Assembly: GCF_009389715.1 (NCBI RefSeq)
Contig: NC_052405.1
Location: forward strand, 10,990,694-11,054,693
Direction: 5' to 3'
Length of the DNA stretch: 64,000 bases
Origin: Phoenix dactylifera
Taxonomy: Eukaryota > Streptophyta > Magnoliopsida > Arecales > Arecaceae
Positions 1-11,062 of the stretch are shown here, piece by piece (the stretch's first letter is position 1; each line of letters starts with the position of its first letter). The notes under the pieces were generated by a model, which was not told the DNA's origin, made no database searches, and saw only the letters and a program-made list of their open reading frames with translations. Position numbers and translations under genes: made by a program.

Positions 1-557
1 TACTCTATCATACATATAGCTAATAATTCCCTCTAGACACATCTCCACTCTACAAATAGCCACAATTGTTGGAGCTCTTTAAGCATGCTTAAGCAGATAA
101 CCTTTAGACTTTAGAGGAATCACATTCCTTAAGAGAGACCCTTGCCAATAACTACAAGCTAGCATTTGATGCAGGTAATTTAAACAGGAACAGTTTCACC
201 CTTGCCATTACATAGATCATTTCATCGATAATTGCAAATGTCAACTAAAGAAGTACAAAAGACCTTCAAGGCAAAATGAAAATTTGTTTGTATCACCTAA
301 CTAAACTAAACAATGAAGCGGTAATAACTCCGGTATATAAATCTAATATTCTAACTAAACCATTGTACTCGAATAACTTTGTAACAGCACTTGATGAAAA
401 TGCAGTAAAAAGAATAACTACATTTCAAGTGAAGTATTCCTAATTCAATTTCATAATTCAGATCTCAATTATGAGCAATTTCGCACCATATTATAGTAGG
501 AGATTTGCAAATCAAATTCAATGATGTCTGGGAGTATACGTCGGGCATTCTTCATAC

Positions 558-3500
558 CTTAACAGAATCAACTGGACCAAGCTTCATACATTCCCCTCTA
601 ACATCCATTTCCAGTTCCGGAAGAAGATTCTCATCAGACTGCAAACATTTGAAACACACTCACTTACAAGAATTCATGACTTCAAGAATACGTAGATGAT
701 TTATGTATGTCAATAGTGTCCAAAGAATATTGTTACAACATGGTATTGTTATCAAATAATATCCACCTTGTATAACATCATAACATGAATGAAAAGATCT
801 GGTGAATAATAGAGCTTTAACTGCTTACCCTCAATTCAGCAGGAGTGAACATATTGCTTAAAACAATGATTGCTGGAATTTTCAGCTTGGCATCATCATG
901 TCCACCTAAGCAGGAAAAGTTGGTGGCAATAGATAACAATGAACTCACAGAAAACTAATCCAGCAACAATATATTACTGTTAAGAATTGCTGATGAACAC
1001 ATGCTAATCCCCAATAACAGGCAAAAAGAAAAGATGCCACTCTTTTTAAACAAGCATAACTGAAGAGAGTAATTCAAAAACTTAATGTAAGTAATGATAC
1101 TTTTTAAACAATGAAATAGAATATTCATATAGGATACAACCTTCTTTCTTGCACTAAAAGGCACCAATGACATGTGCAGGGCATTAAAATGGTTTAATCT
1201 TTTATCCAGCATATTGCATATTAGATTGATGCGGAACCCACAAACTTACATTTAACAGGATGTAGCAATACCAGACCAGTGCTTAGAGCAAAAGGTTTAA
1301 ACGAACTGGCACAGTAATATTTGACAGTTTAGGTCAACAAATTATGGGTCTCTTTAGGTGGATACGACCCAAAAATCAATTTTTTTTAGCATTCCTAGAT
1401 ATGTCAATAAACCTAAAAAAACATTTGTCAACATTTTTAAGGATATTCCTTGGATATGTTTACTTTTTGTAAACTTGGATCTTATTGACAATTTTAGCCA
1501 AGTTTGCAGATCCTTAAGTAGATGCACTTGTATAAAAATGAAAGAACTTAACATAAAATAAATGATGTACAAGTGCCTGATGATATCTACCTGGCCAACC
1601 ATAAATGCTCATGCATAGGACAAGAGTATTGTAGGCAAGAAATATTGTTAACCATGTAGAAATTATGAGGTAGGTTGTAATTGCAGTAAATCATTTTCAT
1701 AAGCATCAGAGCCACAACTTTAAAAACATCTTGAAATGGTACATGAGCAAGAGAGCAAAGTCCTCTCCCCAATATAACCATACTATATTCATGCTGATTA
1801 TAGTAGAACACAAAATATATATTTAACAATAAAATTCTACCAAGACATCTATTCATTTGTACAGAAAACCCTTATAACTAAGTTAATTTCCTGCCAAAAC
1901 ATGGTCTACATGCTAATCTGGACCAAACACAAAATTGCTTAATGTTGGCCGTAAAAACTATTTGCAAAGGAACCTTATCACATTTTTCATGCCAGATCCA
2001 ACCTAAAAGCAACTGAAGTCCTTGGACTGGGTGTTCCTACTGCATTTGAGATAAACATGTCCATTGAGTTCAAGTATGTTTTGGCTATTTTACCTCTGTC
2101 AACAACTACTGTGAAAATTTTGCATTAGCGTGTTTTATATACGGACAAAAGATTTTTATATTCTTGTCTAGACAGACATACACTGTTTAATTCATCATTT
2201 TTGGTAGCTCCTGATAGATTGATTGGAAGACAATAGTTTCCTTAGGGGTTTGAGTTTGTTGGATTTTAGTTCTAAGGGGGGTTTGGGTATTTATTTCCTT
2301 TTTTTGGATAGATGTGGACAGAACCCAGAACACAAGGTAGAGGAATTACAATCTAGAAAATCCACAGCAAGCACTTCCGGTCATATGAACTCAATACAAA
2401 GGAAAAGTGTTACATTGACTTAAACGAAATGGCATATAATATGTGATTTGGTTGGAACCATTGTTACATAAAAGGTTCAATACAATTGACGGCCGATAGA
2501 TCTACCCAGACAGCACAGAGGATAGATGAAGCTATATTATATAGCCTTTTTTTTGGGGGGTCAAAACGGCATTTCATTTCATATACCTCTAACGCGATTA
2601 CAATCTGCCATATCAAGTGAAATATTATATAGACTTTAGGAGGGTTGATGAAGAGGACATGCACTCAGTGAGATGTCCTGAATTTTGTAAGTCAGCAAGG
2701 AGGAAATTTTGTCAAACAATAGATGCCAAAAATCCAAATAGGGTTAGATATATGAAGAGAATACCAAAAATGGAAATAAAACAAGTCAATGGATGAAAAG
2801 TCAGATATTTCTATATAAGTATTGATGCTTGTCATCACCACCACAGAGATGTGTTCTTGTTTAACAAGAAAGAGGTGTGTTATAAGAATAACAATGAAGG
2901 ATCATCACAGAAAGAAAGGACATCATGAAACAAGATTGAGGAAGTCAATCTGTTGGTAGGTTACTATGTTATATCATATTAGGCAAACTGAGTTTGCTGC
3001 ATGCACAGACTTGCAGCTTATGTTATGGATCATCACAGAAAGGACATCATGAAACATATGAAGAAGTCAATCTGTTGGTAGGTTACTATGTTAGACATAT
3101 TAGGCACACTATGTCTGATGCATGCACAGGCACGCATGCAGCTTATGCAAATGCACAAACACACACATGGTATTACATTTTCTCAATTAGGTTTATGTCA
3201 AAAATGTTTTGTTGGATCACCATCTTAAGGTGTATAGACAGGTGCACTTATGTCACTTTTGCTTCTATTCCTTAGTTATAAATTATTGTGCTGCTAGTCA
3301 AGACAAAATTAAGAAGAAATTTTTCAAATATATTAAGTTCTTATTACTTGAGTTATTCTTTGAAAGGCATGTTGGCTCTAGATAGGGTGTTCTTGGATAT
3401 GGACAAAAGAGTTGACCCCAACGGGCCAAATGTAGCTAACCAATAAAAATTATTTACTGCAGTCTGTAAGAATGATAATCACTACATGCTTTTTTAGGTA

Positions 3501-6500
3501 CCATCAACTGGTATGAAGAAGGGGGGGAAACAGGAGCAGGCATAGGTGCTAATATACTACAATGGAATAAATGTATGATACAAGTGAATACCAAGAGTAA
3601 AGGGAAGGGGAAAAAGAAATCAAATCTGTGCAGCTAACTCTATCAGAAAGGAAGGCAGAGACAGTTAATTGGTAACATATTCTCAAGGATATTATTCATC
3701 CATGTTGTTTGCATGACTGCAGCAGATGACAATAATGTCCCATGTAATTAGCACAGCACTCCACTTTTACTTTTACCTAAGGAGCAACACCACTCCACAC
3801 TCAATAATTTGCATTAGTTAAGCCAACTGAACTCCTTTAGAACTTGCCACAAAGGATACTTTGTATGTGAGTTAATATTTCTTCTAGCATCAACAATTTG
3901 TTGAAGATAATAGCATGCACACAAGATAAAATGATTATAATAGAGTGAGACTTGGTCCCTCAGATGTAATTCTAAGTTGTCTGCACCTAATAGCAAGCTA
4001 GTCCACGATTCCATTTGCACTACTGCTGGACATGATGATCATATTCAACATAGTTGCACAATTCTCTATTTGTTCCATCTATGTTTAGAGCTTTAGATGT
4101 CCACTGTTACTGCAGATCCACAAAAATAATTGTTAAGCAAGTTATCAAGCCATACAAGTCAATGGAATTCTACTTTATATCTGTACAATGCAAACCACTA
4201 CCGATTAACTGGATTATGCATAACAGATAACAATATACCCAAGCAAATGGTACAGCCTTCATTGCAGTGCACAGCATGCATGTAATCAACAACCATAGAG
4301 TAAAACAGGGGAAAATAGACTTGCCCATAAAGCACTACGAAGTCAGGAATTACCCCATCCAAGAATCTTCTCTTCAACCACCTTTAGTTTCTTTTTCTTT
4401 TTCTTATCCACATGTTTCGCCACAAATTTTTCTCCTGCACACAAAATGTTGAGAAAAATTCCTTCACATAACTGAAAAACATCTTAAGCCTACGGAAATT
4501 GTGCCATCTGGCAAAAGTGATTACCTTTTTGCTCAAACTTAGCTTTGGTGACATTCATCGGTATCTTTCCACCAGGACGGAGTGGGGTCCCATCCAAAAT
4601 TTGGATCGCTAAATCAACGGAGGGCTCCTGAAATACAAAAAGGAAAAAGTAATTATAATTTGACTGTAAACAATTTATTAAACCTGAATATTACTTGACA
4701 ATAGAATGAGCAATGTACCATTAATAGCTTACCTTCAGATATGTCACAAGTGCATCCCCCTTTACTCTGCCTGTTTCATGGTCTACATAGATCTTCACTC
4801 GAGGCTTTTTCGTTTCAGTGTCCTATAAATGATGACTAATGATTTAGAATTTCATAACAATACTACTAGGAATGAAGCTCCAATGATCATTAAAGATTGC
4901 ATTCTAACTATATTTTTTCCTTAAAAAGGACAATTTCATATAAGTCAATATTGCATGTCGTGTTCAAAGACAAGCAAGAGTCCAATAAAACAAACAAGAG
5001 ACATAAATAGCCATTAGCATGACATGAAGTTGGCATCCATCTAAGGGATGAAACCTGAAACAGATGCAATCATTTCATCAATATCTTGATTCTAGATGAT
5101 TGACCTTTAACCAAACAGAGTCAGCATCCAACTGTGAAGTCCACATGACCAAATTTCCTTGGCTCCATCTAACCTTGGGCACATACACCTAAATTAGTGA
5201 TATCTGACCCTAAGAACACATGGAGAACTACCTGTTCACTCCGCATTCCAACCCAAATTGAGCATACATGATCCATCTTCACAAAGGGTTATTATAAATA
5301 ATAGTTAAGGCACCATCAGGACTGGTCAGATGGTGTGTAGAAGAATCATGGTAACCATCTAACCTGCACCACAAGGTTTTTGATTTAAAATCCAAGTAAC
5401 TGACTTTCTTGTAGGCAGTGGATGAATAAGCAATTGTTGAGCTTGAGATAAAACTTATATGTACATACGCAGATTAATGACAATGATGTGTGATAGTGGT
5501 GTTAGATGGGTCAGAAATATTCAAAAACCTATTCCAATAACTATGAGGAATATCACTCTGATTCCATTGTTTCCTGCTAATTACCGACTTTGAAAATTCT
5601 TCAGTTATCACTCACCAAGACTCAATTATCATGCAATGGTGAACGTTTTTGACCTGTATTTTAGCTTTCATCTCTCTCACATCCTTTTCTTCTCTCTTTC
5701 TTTTTTTATGATCTTTTTTCTTTGTTACACCTGATATAATTCATTTTCCTCATCCTTGTCTAATTGTGAGCACCTTTTTTTTATTTTCACGAGTTAAGGA
5801 ACTGTATTTATCCTACCCTAAGACAAGGGGACTCAGCTGCAGTAATTATATTACCTAAAAAATAAAAAAGGCCACATCAGATTTTTCTTGGCTGCTAGAT
5901 TAACAAAACAGACCCATCGTCTAAGTTGGAAAACATTATGAAACATTTAATTCTTACAGCAAAACCTGCCCACTTGAAAACATTTTTCCCCGCATCTACT
6001 ATGTGTGCATAGATGGGCAGTCACCTAAATTTCAGATTCTACTTTAATTTACTTAACTTGATATCAAGAAATCATATACTTCTACATCCTTTTAGATCCA
6101 CAAATGAATGTATTTTCAAGGGAAAAAGGATGAACTAGGGAGCAAGAATATAAAGACCAAAAAAACTTCCTATCGAGCAAATCTTATACTTGTTACAAGC
6201 AGGATATTTTGAGCCAGGAATTTGATAGCAATCAAACATTATAATAAATGATGGCCAATCAATAAACGGATAAGACTAAAGAGGATTATCTACTCGACAA
6301 GGTTCCAAAATCCACTAAAGTGGCTAGCAATTTTCTCATTGGATGATATATAGAACCTAGGTTCGAAATCTCAATATTAGACCCATGCCGGTTCTATGCT
6401 AATACAATGTTGGTATGCCTAGTATGGGGTCAGTTTGGCATACCAATACTTGGTACGCCACTCGTACCGAGTATTAGTTCAGTACCAATATAGTATGGCA

Positions 6501-9500
6501 TGCCCGGTATGGAATACTACACACTAGTACAGTGAACCTTGTATGAAACAAATTAAGCAACTAGCATGCCTTTGAAGAAGGGACAAAGAATAAGCTACCA
6601 AAAATCATTTAGTTGAATATTAAATGGGAGAAGAATTCAAGTAGCATTAAGAAATCAGGTGGCCACCTATTGGAGTTTTCCACTTATGTGTTTTCTTTTT
6701 TTTTCCCTTTTCTGCAGTATTTAGTGTATGAATCATGTTTTTTTCATGTGTAAGTTATGCAAAATGTTCAATAAATTCTGCAGAAATACCACTATATGTG
6801 TGGTGTAACCATGACTATGAAGGATAACAGCTTAAGATATTGTACACCACCATGAAAAAAGCATAGCAGTCTTTCCCATGTGGTTGGGACAAAGGCTTAA
6901 TTGTTTGTCAATCATTTATTCCCCATAGGAGAACCCACAGAACAATTTCAAAAAATGAGATGATACGAAACAGGAACAGCACTGTGTTGAAGTTTAATGA
7001 AGATATACTATGACAGCTGATCACTTTCAGTATGAATAGAAGCTTTTGTAAATATACAGCTAAAATTGTTCTTGCACAACGATTTCAGTTAAGTTTGTTT
7101 TGGGACATGTTTGTGGTAAGCACATGGTTTGATACTTTTGGTTCCATTTATGAAATCAACATAGCAGAGACAATATTAGGGCTCTGTAATAAGAAAATCC
7201 GCATATTCCTGCATGCATCATAGCTGGAAAAGATAAATTAAATATCATTCATATATGTTAAGATAAAAAAGGTTTCAAATTTTGGGAAAACATAAAAAGT
7301 TCAAAAAAATTCCTCACCTGCTTTATGATGCCGCACTTGGAAAATACTTCCACTACCTATCAGAAATGTTCAATAAGTATCATGAATTTATGCCACAATA
7401 AACTAAGTTCAACTGATTAATTGCTTGTATATGATGTTCTAAGTGTAAGAGACCTTGTGTTGTCCATTGCACAAGACTAGAATAAATAATGAAAAAAGTA
7501 ATATAAGAGATCATGAAAGTAGCAGCTAGCTGAGTTGCAAATCCACACTTACTTCGTCAACAGTAACATCATCAGGCAAGCCTGTCACATAGACATGTGT
7601 ATTCACTTTTAACTCAAACCAACTATCTGGAGGTTTATTAGCTTCCTGTTACAGTACCATTCCCAAAGCATCAGCAGCTATCCAATGTAAGCATATCTTG
7701 AACTAAAATATAGAAACATCACAATGTAAAAGTTGTTGGTAACTGCGCAAGATAGTGCTCTTCTTTCTCTACAGACAAAGATGTGTAAATGTGCATCAAT
7801 GATAGCTAAATCATATAGCTAAAATCCAGTGTGCCTGAGGACCTCCATATCAGGCCTACTCTAAAAATTTCTTTTTCTGCTATTTCCACAGTAAAAGACA
7901 TCAGGTATTATGGACGAAGTCAGAAGCATCAACTTGCTAAGAGTTTGACAGCATACAAAATGTAATAAAAGAATTATGTAGAATGAAAGCAAGAGAGGGA
8001 AAAGCAACCTTCTTCTCAATTGGCTTCTCAGGCACCTTCTGCTGCTGCTCAGATTGTGTTTCCACTTTCTCAGTCATAGTGTTGTTTTCTTCTGGTACAG
8101 AGTTCTCAGAAGCCTGCAGTGCTGGAAATAACTCCTCGTCGAATGAATAAGTCATTTCGTTAACTCCATATTCGTCTCTTTTACTTGACAGGTCATCCTT
8201 ACAAAGGGGAAAAATAAGAAGGGAAAACACCTAAATCATATTGGTATCCTTTAAATTAGATGAGTAACTTCATATGGGCTAAACAAAAGCAAAATTGTAC
8301 TGTAATTAGAATTAATACATAAGGGAACAAAAAAACAGGTTGCTTCCCGTATAACAAGAAGAATAACTATTGTAAAGAGTGATAAAAAATTAAAAGCCTA
8401 AGATAGAGGTCACAAAATCTATAGTAACAAGACCAAATGATTTCAGAGTAAGAAGTAGCCCAATATCCAGTAAAAACTTACAATGAGTGACTGGAGAATA
8501 ATATAGCACTACATATGCAAATCCATAGCAAATCAGATGGGCATACCACGACTTCAGATAAATAAACAGAAGTATTTCAACTCAATAACCAGGCAGGCTA
8601 AAATAACAAAAATTATTAGGTCAAATAAATTACTAGGTCCCCTTAGCCTATTATAACCTTAGACAGCCATAGGCTCCAAATACTTACTTGAGGAACCCAT
8701 GCCCTAAGCCCACGATCCCACTTATAAGTAGTTCCATCATCATCCGTAAATTCTTCCTCGCCATCCGGTGGCGTTCCTGGTCTATCATCAGGGCCTACTA
8801 CTATACCTTCTTGTTCACCTTCTCCTTGACCAGAGCCACCAGTCAAAGTTCCATGTTTCAAAGCCTCGGCCTCTGCCTCAGCCTCTCTAACCTCCTTCTG
8901 CCATTTCATGAAATCATCCTCGTCATCTAGTGTGCCTGCTGAACAAGCAGTAAAATTAGACACATAAGCCCCAAAATTAGTCTTGGGTCCAGATTCTTTA
9001 AAAGACACTCTACCAGTTGTAGACTGATCGGTTCTCCGAGCAGCAATTCCCATATGTAATTCCGGGATTGAGGATAGTGGCATCCATTCACTTCTCCCTT
9101 CAGCCCATAGGAAGGTGTTCTCGGATATGTATCCATTCACAACATGTTCTACCAATATGAATCGAAAGCAGATAATTAGCAAATACAACTACATAGGTTG
9201 TTCATTATCTCCATCATTCCAACAATTTGAAAGTTATAAACATAATGTAACATTTATCATGAAACCAAGCTACTCATTAAAATAAATTAATAGTACACAA
9301 CTTTACAAAATAGTAAACTCCGTAGACAACTCAGGGAAATTTGCTACAAAAAAAAAAATGTAACCAGCATTTCCCACAATTGGAGATGGAATTTTAATCG
9401 TCATGAGTTACTTGGCATCAGAGTCAAGGAATCCACACAATATAATTAAACATTCGTGTGCATGAATCAATAGACATAACTAATTTTGGCAAGAATAATA

Positions 9501-9660
9501 TTGATTTTATTGCAGAACGAAAGCAACTCGAACGGAAATTGCGGAACTTACCTTGCAACTCTGAGAATGCATATGGACCAATGTGTTCTTGATTCTTGCC
9601 AAGAATGTACCAACCAACTTCTGTAGCTACTGCATGATTCGTTTCGTTGCTGTTCTCCAT
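558..9660 (-). CDS. TAT-SF1 (CUS2-type) splicing factor homologue, 5' ten coding exons, 3' end outside window
   Basis: Coding exons read from the minus strand at 9552-9660, 8688-9148, 8009-8197, 7553-7645, 7318-7356, 4733-4822, 4525-4627, 4354-4434, 829-905 and 558-638. All have GT-AG boundaries and joining phases, and give 441 residues without a stop. The protein opens with a GYF-like segment ([20 protein letters not shown], then [17 protein letters not shown]), then an acidic stretch and a Q-rich linker. RRM1 follows ([14 protein letters not shown] to [14 protein letters not shown]), then a basic KKKKKK patch and the start of a second RRM/UHM ([26 protein letters not shown]). In yeast and animals this family remodels U2 snRNP and contacts SF3B1. 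The ATG at 9658-9660 lies 2 nt after a good acceptor (CTTTTAACTTTTAG), so a 5' UTR intron is likely. The remaining RRM2 exons are not between 1 and 557, so the gene continues off the left edge. Family assignment is from recognised motifs. Confidence 0.9.
906..4353 (-). other. Long intron of the TAT-SF1 gene (between its 8th and 9th coding exons)
   Basis: About 3.4 kb with no exon recognised. It holds an imperfect tandem duplication at about 2898-3147 (period about 128 bp, starting at GGATCATCACAGAAAG) and otherwise AT-rich unique-looking sequence. The exon phases on both sides match (a Gly codon split G|GT), which supports this as one intron. Confidence 0.7.
2898..3147. repeat. Imperfect tandem duplication, period about 128 bp, intronic
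   Basis: The block beginning GGATCATCACAGAAAG near 2898 recurs near 3027. Both copies contain CATCATGAAAC, GAAGTCAATCTGTTGGTAGG and a GCATGCACAG stretch in the same order. It lies inside a TAT-SF1 intron, and no coding potential is seen. Confidence 0.75.
4823..7317 (-). other. Intron of the TAT-SF1 gene with a GTAC-rich palindromic patch
   Basis: About 2.5 kb between the 39-nt exon and the [10 protein letters not shown] exon. At about 6380-6530 there is a dense cluster of TGGTATG, GGTACGCC, GTACCGA and GCATACC words in both orientations, which looks like a degenerate fold-back repeat. A related GTACCGGTACC cluster occurs at 63415-63500. No exon is recognised. Confidence 0.6.
6385..6530. repeat. 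GTAC/GGTATG-rich fold-back-like repeat
   Basis: Alternating GGTATG/CATACC and GGTACG/CGTACC words occur in both orientations within about 150 bp, with the same flavour as 63415-63500. It may be a short non-autonomous element. No target duplication was identified. Confidence 0.45.
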
Positions 9661-9950
9661 ACCTAAAAGTTAAAAGAAGAGACGATAATTTTCTTTCAAA
9701 AAAAAAAAAGAAAATCCTTTCCTTTATTTGTTTCTTTACATTTTTATTCTACCAGATAACCTTCATTCGGACATTATAGCAATCATTTATGGCATAACGG
9801 AAACACAAGAAAAATAAAGGGAAAATGGGAAATCTAAGAAATATTGTTGCAGGAATTAGCCCAGAACGATAACAAAAAACACATCGAAAAACATGCAATC
9901 ATGCATCAAAACAAGAAGATTTTTTATCCTCTAATTTTTCTTTTTTCGCT

Positions 9951-11062
9951 CCAAAGGAGATTGAGAACTTGCATTTGTGTTGCATGATGAATATGATATT
10001 AAGTAACAAATACAAAATTTTGGAAGGAAAATGTTTCAATTACCAAGTTAAAGCAATATCTGGTCTTAAGGTACATTAGATACACAATAGACATGTTAGA
10101 TAAACAAAATAACAAATGACATTTTATGAAATAGATGTATAGATAATAGAAACAAAATACACCCACGCATCTATGTACCTAGATGCCAATTAAACACACA
10201 AATTTGTGGCAATTGAGAAAATAGCAAAAAATAATCATTTTGAGTTGAGATCCTGAGGTTAAAAAGACAACCACGGTTTTACAACACCCCTCCACCCCCC
10301 CCCCCCCTCTCTCTTCAAAAAAAAAAAAAAGGCAACAACGGGAGTGAAGATCGTAAAAAAAAAAAATCCAGTTATTAAAATCATAATCCAGTGCATACAG
10401 ACATGTCGAAACCGTCAAGTCAGCTGTACATCTGGAGATCTTATAGGTCAAAAGCGCCACAAAATATGGTAATAGAAGCATTTCTAAATGGAAAATGTGC
10501 CCGATTTGTGATCCAAAGCCTAAAAAAACATAAAAATCTATCTAGCAAACCTACAATCAGATATTACATATGCGTCCATGAAATGAAGCGGATAGCAAGA
10601 AAATTTGAGACAAAAATTGTAAACCCTAGATGTTAGATCAATGATGAATCGAATAAAAACCCTGGAAATCCGAGTGCGAGGAGAAGAGCGAGAGACCAGG
10701 GCTCTTACCATGGCGCTCCTCCTCTTCGGCGCTCCGATCTGGGACCTTGGCGACAACGGAGAAGAGCAGAAGAAAGGCTTCCAGAAGCAGAAGAGAAGCT
10801 TCCAGGAGCAGAACTCGCTTCGGTTAGACCCTATCAGTCAGATCTGACGGCTCTGGTTCCTTCGCGGAGACCGACGGTCCAGATTGTTGGCGCAACGGGT
10901 TGGGGGTGTTTTAGTAATTTACTATCTCATTTTATTGACATGCCCCTCGTCATTTTCCAAATTTATAGGTCAGTGCAGGGTTGCGGTGGACAGCAATCCT
11001 GCGGAGCTCCTCATAGAATTTCTGTACGGGATCCACATCATGCGGATGCTATCTTCAAGTCA
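9951..11062 (-). repeat. Duplicated RPL5 5' end (promoter, 5' UTR, ATG exon, part of intron 1)
   Basis: This segment is a direct, slightly diverged copy of 17975-18946 plus 25695-25767. Shared landmarks include AAAGGAGATTGAGAACTT, ATCTGGTCTTAAGGTACATT, GAGTTGAGATCCTGAGGTTA, the 5' UTR next to the ATG (CTCTTCGGCGCTCCGA on plus) and GGAGCTCCTCATAGAATTTC. On the minus strand it keeps an ATG at 10709-10711 followed directly by the donor GTAAGAG, exactly as in RPL5, but no RPL5 body follows. The next gene downstream is TAT-SF1, whose acceptor lies at 9663. The copy lacks the TATA-like motif and has AGACCCTA where RPL5 has the telo-box AAACCCTA. It also keeps the junction that the MULE interrupts in the other copy. 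Either an orphan duplicate or the captured promoter and leader exon of TAT-SF1. Confidence 0.88.

Noticed and set aside
10709-10711. A second functional RPL5 gene at 9.9-11.1 kb
   Set aside because: Only the promoter, ATG exon and part of intron 1 are present; none of the RPL5 exons 2-9 occur between here and the TAT-SF1 start.
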